This document shows positions 7,201-12,952 of a stretch of DNA of 12,952 bases, piece after piece. The DNA lies in NCBI GenBank assembly GCA_041580375.1, contig JBFGDZ010000101.1:1-12952 (forward strand), in the 5' to 3' direction. Origin of the DNA: JAPUIN01 sp041580375 (GTDB lineage: Bacteria; Acidobacteriota; Polarisedimenticolia; Gp22-AA2). Numbering within the stretch: position 1 is the first letter of the stretch; every line of letters begins with the position of its first letter. A program made the translations under genes and the position numbers. The notes under the pieces are model-generated. The model saw only the letters and a list, made by a program, of their open reading frames with translations. It was not told the DNA's origin and did not search any database.

Positions 7201-8583
7201 GGGTCCCCCGGGGTCATCTCCATCCCGCTGTCCGCGCAGCGCCGCGCTGCGGCGCGACGGATCGAGCAGGTCGACGACGTGATCCTGATCAGCACCTGTT
7301 TGACCGTTCTGCTGCTGGCTCTCGCGGCCTGGGTCGTGGCCCGACGGGTCTCCGAGCCGATCGTTCACCTGGCGGGGGCCGCGCGGAGAATGGCCGGGGG
7401 CGACCTGAGCGCCCGGGTCCGCGTCGCGGCGCGCGACGAGATCGCCACGCTGGTCGATGCCTTCAACCGGATGGCGGGCTCGATCGAGGACCAGCAGGAT
7501 CGGCTCCGGCGCCGTCGCGATTTCATCGAGATGGTGCTCAAGAGCGCCACGACGGGTGTCGTCACGATCGATGTGGACGGTTCGATCATCACCATCAATC
7601 CCGCGGCCCAGCGCCTCATCTCGGGAAGCCCCGACGAGCCGCGCGCGGGCGACGATCTCTCGGAGAAGCTCCGCGCCGATCCGCGCCTCGCCCCGCTCGC
7701 CGCGGAGCTCCGGCGGGCGCAGCGATCGAACGACGAGCGCGGGGCCGATCTCACCCTGGGGCGGGGCGAGGGCGAGCGGCGCATCCGGGCCGTCTTCCTG
7801 CCGTTCGCTCCCGAGGCGGGCGACCGGCCCGGACGGATCGTCCTGCTCGAGGACGTCACCGAGATCGTCCGCTCCGGACGGCTGGCCGCCTGGGCCGACA
7901 TGGCGCGACGCATCGCCCACGAGATCAAGAATCCACTGACCCCGATGCAGCTCTCCGTCGAGCACATCCGACGCATCCGTCGGGCGAAGGACGCGCGATT
8001 CGACGAGATCCTGAACGAATGCCTGGAGAACATTCAGCGCCAGATCGGGGCGCTGCGCTCGATCGCATCGGAATTCTCCGCCTACGCGAGGCTGCCGCAG
8101 CTGCGCATCGAGCCGACTCCGGTCGAATCACTTCTCGACGATGCGCTGCGGCCCTACGCGGCCGCCCCGCCCCGCAACCTCCGCCTCGAGCGACTCGTCG
8201 ATCCCGGCCTGCCCCCTCTCCACGTCGACCGGGCCGTCATCGGGCGCGCCCTAGTGAATCTGATCGAGAACGCCCTGCACGCGATGCCCGGCGGCGGCAC
8301 GCTCACCGTGACGGCCCGCGGCGCGGACGGGGCGGGCGGCGCCGGCGCCGTCGTGATCGAGGTGCGCGACGACGGCTCCGGCATCGATCCCGACGTCATG
8401 CCGCGTCTTTTCGAGCCGTACTTCTCCACCCGGAGCGGCGGCACGGGCCTCGGGCTCGCCATCGCGCGCCGGGCGATCGAGGAGCATGGAGGCAGCATCA
8501 CGATCGAAAGCCGCCGCGGCGAGGGAACGGTCGTCCGGCTCCGCCTGCCCGTCACGGCGCCGCGCGGGAAGGCGGCATCATGA
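4234..8583 (+). CDS. Giant NtrY-like membrane histidine kinase with three extracytoplasmic regions
   Basis: 1449 residues, about twice the usual NtrY length. Layout: helices at about 1-24, 32-47 and 62-82; extracytoplasmic region 1 (83-316); a cluster of helices (about 317-342, 347-367, 386-414, 438-455, 475-504, 527-549); region 2 (550-810); helices at 811-830 and 842-869; region 3 (870-1012); a last helix (about 1013-1037); HAMP (about 1038-1090); PAS (about 1105-1200, VVTIDVDGSIITINPAAQRL); HisKA with phospho-accepting His1229 in AHEIKNPLTPMQLS, the NtrY-type H-box; and a HATPase domain with N-box NLIENALHAM (1342-1351), DDGSGID and GGTGLGLAIA. All kinase motifs are intact. There is no receiver domain, and no response regulator is in the window. 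The start is a GTG 4 nt after the preceding stop; an ATG at 4324 is possible but would remove the first helix. The 3' end overlaps the next gene as ATGA. Ligand and partner unknown. Confidence 0.9.
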   Translation: MIVALVAAFATAVFLLLWADLASAAPFLHPMAPLVIAASMAAASGLLPRSRGWTRVRSGPGPALLALTWGVCAMAIVGVARDRMQDRLSSAWADGARARLEERARTLQKGFNRLLGEMSGALGAVPGVLPDDRGALFDALERSLAGVRIPSDRLGLALYDESGDVVAWAGSSAPLPVGLLGDIGDASTFRAFDGAGAPRLYAIGPARPDGSRLIAELSVASPTTLARAGTADVPDLGFLPGWRRAAPERVRFGGGSAGDADLARFFERQGDRHWGLLKGRPIETLSFPLRDPSGRQLADVSLTDRALESVASRRTSAARLAAAIVAVGTFLAILLGLLGKAVPRGVPARLAATSLALWGVRVALVLTAAPADLPDHPLFDMSLFSATGLLGLLRTPIDLFLTALAVLGQVALVRAAVRRRFPPGGPAPPLAVRRAALAFAALILTGSWPILHRVLDTLVLDARVDLSRLALDDRLLPRLAIQASVLAILAAMVLAAATALACAVRSSEWPRLAAWIDGGAAGGPPLPVRLGAVVFLLTLLYVPFLHHAYNRLRGEFIEHELMPDFITQSEGRARILREGLEAAARTEFAVTAAFAREAGGVASSVAFRLWSMTPLADRALASSLQLFDESGQLLGRFAVDLAPMLEIPFSAAAEAAGGEVVTVSPFQRASVRKTIIFGSRWVRPPRRPPMLIVMSVVDDYDNLPLLGSSSPFLSAVRGRGLSETNPELMRSRPLVAVFGPLLERVYASGGEIPPPGSELQRRLRAGGAAWSRSDVGDGQARILYAAAGDLVFAIAQPHPGPIGLLATFLRHLIQNALFLSLLLLALRGWRRGAPAHREIGARFYRRLLAVFLITALLPLLALAWFVARFSTREVHDQIVTAGLGSLQVARRVAEDYLTVVGPEEEPHLDDDVVFWLSQVVRHEISIFGRSDLLATSMREIYDSGLLNPRLPGGVYRSLLVDRDPFIVTSDVPGDFPPATINAVIRLDAAGSPGVISIPLSAQRRAAARRIEQVDDVILISTCLTVLLLALAAWVVARRVSEPIVHLAGAARRMAGGDLSARVRVAARDEIATLVDAFNRMAGSIEDQQDRLRRRRDFIEMVLKSATTGVVTIDVDGSIITINPAAQRLISGSPDEPRAGDDLSEKLRADPRLAPLAAELRRAQRSNDERGADLTLGRGEGERRIRAVFLPFAPEAGDRPGRIVLLEDVTEIVRSGRLAAWADMARRIAHEIKNPLTPMQLSVEHIRRIRRAKDARFDEILNECLENIQRQIGALRSIASEFSAYARLPQLRIEPTPVESLLDDALRPYAAAPPRNLRLERLVDPGLPPLHVDRAVIGRALVNLIENALHAMPGGGTLTVTARGADGAGGAGAVVIEVRDDGSGIDPDVMPRLFEPYFSTRSGGTGLGLAIARRAIEEHGGSITIESRRGEGTVVRLRLPVTAPRGKAAS

Positions 8584-10049
8584 GGCGAACGGGACCGGCG
8601 GCCGGCGCGGTCCTGCTGGTCGCGGCGTCGATCCTCGCCATTCCCGCCTGCGAGAAGACGACGTTCCGCGACTCGCGGCGCGAATACCAGGCGATCCTCT
8701 CGTCCTCGATGTCCGATGACGAGCGCGCCCGGGCGCTGGAGAGCTTCGTGCGGAGGTACCCCGAGCCGAAGACGAATCCGAACCTGTCCCGCGCCTGCCA
8801 GCAGCTCGCCATTCACCATGCCCGGGCCGGACGGCCCGAGATCGCTTCCTCGTGGTACGAGCGCGCGCTTCGCGCCGATCCGGACGATCCGGACCTGCTC
8901 AACCGGCTCGGATATCACTACGCGAGCGCGGGGATGAACCTGGACCGCGCCGTCGAGGTCCTGGAGCTCGCCGTCCGGCTCGCGGAGGAGCGGAACTATC
9001 CCGAACGGCGGCAGGGAATGATCAAGGACTCGCTCGGCTGGGCGTATCGGATGCGTGGGGATCTCCCCCGCGCCGTCGCCCTCCTCGAGGAGGCCTGCCG
9101 GCTCGCCCCCGGCGTTCCGATCCTGCGCGAGCACCTGGCGGAGACCTATCGGGCGCTCGGCGAGCGCGATCGCGCGCTGGAGATCTTCCTCGACCTCTAC
9201 GTGGAGGGACGGGGCAGCGAGCGGCGCCACCGCGAGAGCATCGAGGCGCTCGCGGCCATCGATGGTCCGGGCGCCGTCCAGAGAACGGCGCGGCGCATCC
9301 AACGCCGGCTGCAGGAGATCCGTGAGGCCGATCGGCGCACCGCGGAGTCGGACGGCGCGACGCTCGTGGTTCTGAACGGCGCCGACGGCCAGCCGATCGT
9401 GGGATCGCTCTACCGGCCGGTCAGCCCCGCCGACCGGCCGTCGAAGCCGCCGGACGACCGGGGCGCCGTGCTCCTCCTGCACGGGCTCGGTTCCGATCGC
9501 GGGGCCGCCGTCCCGACCGCGCGCCTTCTCGCCCGGCGCGGACTGTTCGTCCTGGCCCTCGACATGAGGGGGCACGGAGCGAGCGTGAGCGAGCGGCTCG
9601 CGACCCCGATGCAGTTCAGCGACCGGCTCGATGCCAGCCTGGCGAACGCGCAGCAGGATGCCGTCCTGGCGCTGCAGTACCTGCGCGCTCTGCCGGGCGT
9701 CGACCGCGAACGCCTGGGTGCGGGGGGCGAGGGCCTCGGGGGCCTCGTGGCGCTCGGCTCGCTGGGGCAGGTCGCGCCTGCGCGGTCGACCGCGCTCGTG
9801 ATCCTGTCGCCCTGGGGACAGGCCGCCGCCTACAGGCCCCTCCTGGAGCATCTGGGATCGAACTCGGTCCTGCTCGTGGCGGGCAGGGACGATCCGTCCT
9901 CCTCCGGCACGATCGCCGCGCTCGCGGAGGAGTCTCCGGCCATCGAGGGCATGACGGTGCCGGGGGGGAAGAAGGGATTCGATCTGCTGCGGGAGAACGC
10001 CGCCCTCAGGGAGCGTGTGGCCCAACTCTTCACGGGCTCGTTGCGCTGA
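8580..10049 (+). CDS. Lipoprotein: TPR repeats fused to a catalytically degenerate alpha/beta-hydrolase domain
   Basis: 489 residues; the ATG overlaps the kinase stop (ATGA), implying translational coupling. A hydrophobic N-terminus ends in IPAC, a probable lipobox with lipidated Cys24. TPR-like helix pairs span about 70-250 (for example SWYERALRADPDDPDLLNRLGYH and its successors, DSLGWAYRMRGDLPRAVALLEEA and ETYRALGERDRALEIF in part). From about 260 an alpha/beta-hydrolase domain follows: oxyanion-type HGLGSDRG (301-308), DMRGHGAS (328-335), and the nucleophile-elbow position as GEGLG (383-387) where GxSxG is expected. The Ser is Gly385, and the loop where the catalytic His belongs reads GGKKGF (Lys465). 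Asp437/Asp438 remain at the acid position. The fold is therefore kept without the usual triad, suggesting a binding or scaffold role rather than ester or peptide cleavage. In-frame codons before 8580 are the kinase's own reading region and are not used. Confidence 0.82.
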   Translation: MRRTGPAAGAVLLVAASILAIPACEKTTFRDSRREYQAILSSSMSDDERARALESFVRRYPEPKTNPNLSRACQQLAIHHARAGRPEIASSWYERALRADPDDPDLLNRLGYHYASAGMNLDRAVEVLELAVRLAEERNYPERRQGMIKDSLGWAYRMRGDLPRAVALLEEACRLAPGVPILREHLAETYRALGERDRALEIFLDLYVEGRGSERRHRESIEALAAIDGPGAVQRTARRIQRRLQEIREADRRTAESDGATLVVLNGADGQPIVGSLYRPVSPADRPSKPPDDRGAVLLLHGLGSDRGAAVPTARLLARRGLFVLALDMRGHGASVSERLATPMQFSDRLDASLANAQQDAVLALQYLRALPGVDRERLGAGGEGLGGLVALGSLGQVAPARSTALVILSPWGQAAAYRPLLEHLGSNSVLLVAGRDDPSSSGTIAALAEESPAIEGMTVPGGKKGFDLLRENAALRERVAQLFTGSLR

Positions 10050-10069
10050 GATCGATTCGCGGACGCCCG

Positions 10070-10100
10070 CCGCCCGCCCTCGCCTCCTAGCGGCGGGCGG
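10070..10100. terminator. GC-rich inverted repeat between convergent genes
   Basis: CCGCCCGCC (10070-10078) pairs with GGCGGGCGG (10092-10100) across a 13-nt loop, between the lipoprotein stop (10049) and the end of the converging gene (stop at 10087). The right arm lies inside the C-terminal codons of the minus-strand gene. No U-tract is present. It could stop transcription in both directions, but repeats of GCC/CGG arise easily at this base composition. Confidence 0.3.
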
Positions 10101-10671
10101 GACGTGGCCCGGCGACCGGGACGAAGCTGATGTCTCCGGCGACCTCCACCGCCCGGTCGACGATCGCGAGGCGGCGGATGTCGAGGTTCAGTCCGACCGG
10201 GCGATCGGCGAAGCGCCACAGATCCTCGACGAGTGAGGGGATCTCGAAGCGCGGGATGTGCTCGCTCAGATCGACCGCTCCGAGCCCTGGAATGCGGATG
10301 GGAAGCCTGCGGAACACCACGAAGTACTTCCTGAGATTCTGATCGTAAACGATTGTCACCGTTGCTGAAAGCCTCTCGTCCACGGGAAGGGTCCGTCCGC
10401 TCACCCGGATCGTGAGATCGGCCCGGCCGGCTCTGAGCATCAGGTCACGGGGATCGCTGAGGATCAGATCGACGCTCATCAGCCCGCTACCCACCGTGAT
10501 CGTGACGGGAGTCGCGGCCTGTAGCCAGTCCATGATCGCCGCGTCCGCGACGCGGAAACGGATCTCATGTGGCTCCTCGGTGGTCGCGTCGCGGGCCGGC
10601 GCTGCGGCGCCCAGGGCGATCGCGGCGACGGCGACGGTCAGCGCCCGGAGGAGCGATTCTGAGCGGATCAT
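10087..10671 (-). CDS. Small exported protein of unknown function, possibly TULIP/DUF1439-like
   Basis: 194 residues. A signal peptide (about 1-27, ending near AAAPA) is followed by a soluble, strand-rich protein with alternating hydrophobic patterns such as VTITVGSGLMSVDLIL and ADLTIRVSG, then YFVVFRRLPIRIPG and a final strand pair (LNLDIRRLAIVD, EVAGDISFVPV). No catalytic motif is visible. The lone helix DAAIMDWLQAA precedes the strands, and the long curved-sheet look recalls periplasmic lipid-binding TULIP folds (LmeA/DUF1439), but that is only a guess from pattern. The ATG at 10671 has GGGAGGGGAGG about 10 nt upstream. A plausible extended -10 promoter precedes it, so it may be transcribed separately from the MetE-like gene 81 nt upstream. 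No function can be assigned. Confidence 0.72.
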   Translation of the reverse strand: MIRSESLLRALTVAVAAIALGAAAPARDATTEEPHEIRFRVADAAIMDWLQAATPVTITVGSGLMSVDLILSDPRDLMLRAGRADLTIRVSGRTLPVDERLSATVTIVYDQNLRKYFVVFRRLPIRIPGLGAVDLSEHIPRFEIPSLVEDLWRFADRPVGLNLDIRRLAIVDRAVEVAGDISFVPVAGPRPARR

Positions 10672-10711
10672 CTGCGTTCGGCCTCCCCTCCCGCTACGCT
10701 GCGGGACTTCG

Positions 10712-10720
10712 ACTATAGCA
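10712..10720 (-). promoter_or_regulatory. Extended -10 promoter candidate for the exported protein gene
   Basis: Minus-strand TGCTATAGT gives TG-n-TATAGT, five of six matches to TATAAT with the extended TG. It is 41 nt before the ATG at 10671 and sits in an A/T-richer patch of the gap between the MetE-like gene and this one. No clear -35 is seen, as expected for extended -10 promoters. Confidence 0.4.
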
Positions 10721-10752
10721 TGCGCGATCGGTTTCGGCCGGCGGCCCGGCGC

Positions 10753-11730
10753 TCAGCCGCGCTCCGCCATGCGCGCCGCGAGGGCGGCGCTCTTCAGCTT
10801 CGCGAGCGCCGCGGGCTGGGGGAGGTTTCCGAGATCGGAGGCCGGACCGATCCAGAGCCGATCGTGCGGCGGCAGGCCCCCGCACGAGGCGATCGTCCGG
10901 ACGATCTCCTCCGGAGCCTCCACCGCCTCGCTCCGGCCGTCGATGAGACCCAGGCCGAGACCCGGGCCGTCCGGGAAGGGATGCTCGCGCAGCCGATCGA
11001 GGTTCCCGCGTCCGGCCACGGCATCGAGGCTCAGCCAGGCGAGGCGTTTCAGACGGAGCAGCGCGGGGTAGAGGCCTCCGAGATCCCCTCCCGGCAGGTG
11101 AAGCGCGAGACGGGCGGTGATCCCGCGCCCGAGGACCTCCCAGATGCGCGTGAATAACGGGAACTCCTCCCGGTGGGCCAGCAGCGCCGGCTCGTCCACC
11201 TGCACGAGCGTTGCACCCGCCGTCTGCAGGCTCTTCAGCTCCTGATTCACTGCCGAGGCCAGGCCCATCGCCAGCGCGTTGGCGTCCCCGTAGGCGCGGT
11301 CCTCGGCGATCTTCGACAGCGTGAACGGGCCGGTCAGGACGACCTTGATCGGCCGCTCGCATCCTTCCCGGGCGAACAGGAAATCCTCCACGAGCACCGG
11401 GGCGCTCCAGTGGATCTCCTGCTCCACGATCGGAGCGTTCATGGAGCCTCCCGCGCCGAACGGATCCCGCCGCTCCCCGCCGAGGCGGACTCCCCCGAGC
11501 CGTGAGATGAAATGACTCGCCGGATCGGCCCTGCGCACGAGGCCGTCGGTCGGAAGATCGAGCCCGGCATCGACCTGCGCCTCGAGCGACTGGCGCGTGG
11601 CGCGATCCTGCACCGCCTGCAGATCCTCCCTGCCGACGGAACCCGCGGCGTGTCCCGCCAGGGCGGCCTCGAGCTCGCCGGCGAGAGGGCCGCCGCGCCA
11701 CGGCAGCGAACCGATGTTCGTGGCGATCAT
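10753..11730 (-). CDS. MetE-core-like protein (UROD/MetE superfamily) with missing zinc ligands
   Basis: 325 residues matching the catalytic C-terminal barrel of cobalamin-independent methionine synthase (Meth_synt_2), as in short core-MetE proteins. Recognisable parts are MIATNIGSLP (1-10), DLPTDGLVRRAD (58-69), VVLTGPFTLS (130-139), the QVDEPALL motif (177-184) and GLGLIDGRSE with PEEIVRTI and DRLWIGPASDLG (290-301). In canonical MetE zinc is held by His and Cys of HxC, then a Glu and a Cys in the NPDCGL motif. Here the equivalents appear to be His211, Pro213, Asp236 and Ser298: only His is kept. Homocysteine methylation by the known mechanism is therefore doubtful. The ATG overlaps the stop of the beta-propeller gene (ATGA), so the two are translationally coupled. 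It may be a diverged methyltransferase, a substrate-binding remnant or an enzyme of another chemistry. Family call firm, function open. Confidence 0.85.
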   Translation of the reverse strand: MIATNIGSLPWRGGPLAGELEAALAGHAAGSVGREDLQAVQDRATRQSLEAQVDAGLDLPTDGLVRRADPASHFISRLGGVRLGGERRDPFGAGGSMNAPIVEQEIHWSAPVLVEDFLFAREGCERPIKVVLTGPFTLSKIAEDRAYGDANALAMGLASAVNQELKSLQTAGATLVQVDEPALLAHREEFPLFTRIWEVLGRGITARLALHLPGGDLGGLYPALLRLKRLAWLSLDAVAGRGNLDRLREHPFPDGPGLGLGLIDGRSEAVEAPEEIVRTIASCGGLPPHDRLWIGPASDLGNLPQPAALAKLKSAALAARMAERG

Positions 11731-12791
11731 GAGCCACCCCGCGGCCGGGACTTGGTATCCGCGGAGCGGCCGGGGCCTCCCTTCGTGTTGAGCGGGGCGG
11801 GCGTCCGCGCGAAAGCGATCCCGTCCGGCTCGTCTCCGGCGGGGATCCTCCCGACGACACGCAGATCAGTCAGCGACAGGATCGCCACGTCGTCCGATCC
11901 GTTGCTGCACACCCAGGCCCGCTTCCCGGTCGCGTCGGTCACGACGCCACCGGGCCGATCCCCGACGGCGATCGACTCCGTCGTCCCGGGCCGGCGCAGG
12001 TCCAGCACGGTCACATCGCCCGTTCCCCGGTTGCTCACGAGCGCCGTGTCACCGTCGGGGGTCACGGCGATCCGCACCGGCGTCCGGCCCACCGCGATGC
12101 GGTGCCGCTCGCGGAGCGACCCGGGATCCAGGAAGACGACTTCGTCCGTGTGCTGCAGCGCCACGAGCACCCATCGGCCGTCCGGCGTCGCGGCGATCCC
12201 CTCCGGGCCGCCCGCGAGAGGGACGTGATCGCGGATCTTCAGGTTGTATGCGTTGGCGGCCGTGACGCTGCCGGAGATCCTGTTGGCGACGTAAACTCTG
12301 TCCCCGCCCCGGCCGACGGCCAGCATGTGCGCGCCCTCCTGCGTCGTCGTCAGGGCGCGATCGACGACGTCGCGCTCACCATCGATGAGAAAAAGGCGGT
12401 GGCTCCCCTCGCTCGTCACCAGGACCCGCCGGCCGTCCCGGCTCACGTGCAGACCGTGGGGTCGATCGAATCCGTCGGAGCCGATCGTCTTGAGGAGCGA
12501 GAGCGATCGCAGATCGACGATCGAGACGGCCCGGCCTTCGAAATCGGAGACGTACGCCTTGCCGCCGTCCGGAGACGCCGCGACCTCGTGCGGCTCGCGG
12601 CCCACCCTGACCTCGCCGATCAGCCGGCTCGACGGCGCCTCGAACACCATGAGGGTGCCGCCCGCCTTGTTCAGAACGAGCAGCCGTCCTCCGGCGGGCG
12701 CACCCCCGGCCGCGTCCGCCGCCGCGGCCGAAACCACCAGCAGGAGCGCCAGAGCGAGCCCCCGCATGCAGGACTTCGTGAGACGTTGCAC
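11727..12791 (-). CDS. Exported YVTN-type beta-propeller protein
   Basis: 354 residues from a GTG start. A signal peptide (basic start, then LALALLLVVSAAAADA) leads to about seven repeats of roughly 40-45 residues of the YVTN/YncE type, each with a pattern like VGxxPxxVAxSPDGxxAYVxN followed by a strand such as VTVLDL or VSIVDL. Clear units include EPHEVAASPDGGKAYVSD, GPEGIAATPDGRWVLVAL, TPVRIAVTPDGDTALVSN and RPGGVVTDATGKRAWVCS. These form a circular propeller used for protein or ligand binding, typically periplasmic or cell-surface. A low-complexity tail of about 25 residues follows the last blade. The GTG at 12791 has GGAGG 4 nt upstream; the Met at 12767, also before the signal core, lacks a good ribosome site, and the longer frame back to 12884 is discarded. 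Coupled by ATGA to the MetE-like gene. Binding partner unknown. Confidence 0.85.
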   Translation of the reverse strand: MQRLTKSCMRGLALALLLVVSAAAADAAGGAPAGGRLLVLNKAGGTLMVFEAPSSRLIGEVRVGREPHEVAASPDGGKAYVSDFEGRAVSIVDLRSLSLLKTIGSDGFDRPHGLHVSRDGRRVLVTSEGSHRLFLIDGERDVVDRALTTTQEGAHMLAVGRGGDRVYVANRISGSVTAANAYNLKIRDHVPLAGGPEGIAATPDGRWVLVALQHTDEVVFLDPGSLRERHRIAVGRTPVRIAVTPDGDTALVSNRGTGDVTVLDLRRPGTTESIAVGDRPGGVVTDATGKRAWVCSNGSDDVAILSLTDLRVVGRIPAGDEPDGIAFARTPAPLNTKGGPGRSADTKSRPRGGS

Positions 12792-12952
12792 CGAACCTCC
12801 GCTGCTCCGGATTCCGGCGATGCTATCAGAGCGCAACCTCCCCGCGCCAGCCGCCGATCGCCGCGCCGCGCGCGGCCGGGTCATCGGACCGATCCGCCCG
12901 CCCGGCCGGCGCGGGGGACGAGACGGCCACGCGCGCGGGCGGCCCGTCCGAA
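12792..12952. other. Right-end gap with no recognised gene
   Basis: The 161 nt beyond the propeller gene are very GC-rich, with GCC/CGG runs and no convincing coding frame, tRNA or terminator. A patch with TTGCGC and TAGCAT on the minus strand around 12815-12836 could be part of the propeller gene's promoter, but the spacing is poor and I do not call it. Confidence 0.4.

Noticed and set aside
6130..7965. 611-codon minus-strand open frame opposite the kinase
   Set aside because: Shadow of the HAMP/PAS/HisKA coding region; it is rich in Arg, Gly, Asp and His and matches nothing.
8019..8579. In-frame upstream extension of the TPR-hydrolase gene
   Set aside because: The added residues are Arg/Pro-rich antiframe of the kinase, whereas the ATG at 8580 gives a clear lipoprotein signal and an ATGA overlap.
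8154..10025. 623-codon minus-strand open frame opposite the TPR-hydrolase gene
   Set aside because: The opposite strand carries a signal sequence, TPR pattern and hydrolase motifs, so this is a mirror frame.
10694..11860. 388-codon minus-strand frame overlapping the MetE-like and propeller genes
   Set aside because: It is Arg/Gly/Pro-rich with no motif, in a different frame from the well-supported MetE-like gene.
12792..12884. Upstream extension of the propeller gene to 12884
   Set aside because: The extra residues are Arg/Ala-rich with no signal character; the GTG at 12791 has GGAGG and leads straight into a signal peptide.
1..12952. CRISPR arrays, tRNAs, rRNAs, insertion sequences, attachment sites
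   Set aside because: I saw no regularly spaced repeats, no cloverleaf-like conserved boxes, no transposase or integrase motifs and no terminal inverted repeats.

Overview
This 12.95 kb window is chromosomal-looking, very GC-rich DNA from a bacterium with exported proteins and a probable lipoprotein, most likely Gram-negative. Genes are tightly packed, GTG starts are common, and gene pairs overlap as ATGA. No rRNA, tRNA, CRISPR array, insertion sequence or phage gene is visible. An NtrY-type histidine kinase, an MnmA-like thiouridylase with a TusA partner and an ERMP1-like M28 peptidase would fit an uncultured phylum such as Acidobacteriota, Eisenbacteria or a relative. That placement is a guess from gene style, not a phylogenetic result.

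Left block (1-3662, all minus strand): a secreted M28 zinc peptidase fused to a polytopic membrane domain (1371-3662), then a strong hairpin (1309-1332), then a TusA-family sulfur carrier (986-1270) and an MnmA-like PP-loop thiolase (1-966, running off the window). The last two are 19 nt apart and form a plausible tRNA-thiolation pair.

Middle block (3738-10049, plus strand): three tightly coupled genes. They encode a small exported NTF2/DUF4783-like protein, a 1449-residue NtrY-like histidine kinase with three apparent extracytoplasmic sensor regions, and a lipoprotein combining TPR repeats with an alpha/beta-hydrolase domain that has lost its catalytic Ser and His. Gaps are 4 nt and then a 4-nt overlap. 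No response regulator is present. This is the best candidate for an undescribed system: a cell-envelope sensing module with a pseudoenzyme.

Right block (10087-12791, minus strand): a YVTN-type beta-propeller and a MetE-core-like protein, overlapping as ATGA, are followed by a small exported protein with its own possible promoter. The MetE-like protein keeps the fold signatures but lacks three of the four expected zinc ligands. The last 161 nt (12792-12952) contain nothing I can name. GATC is markedly over-represented throughout.
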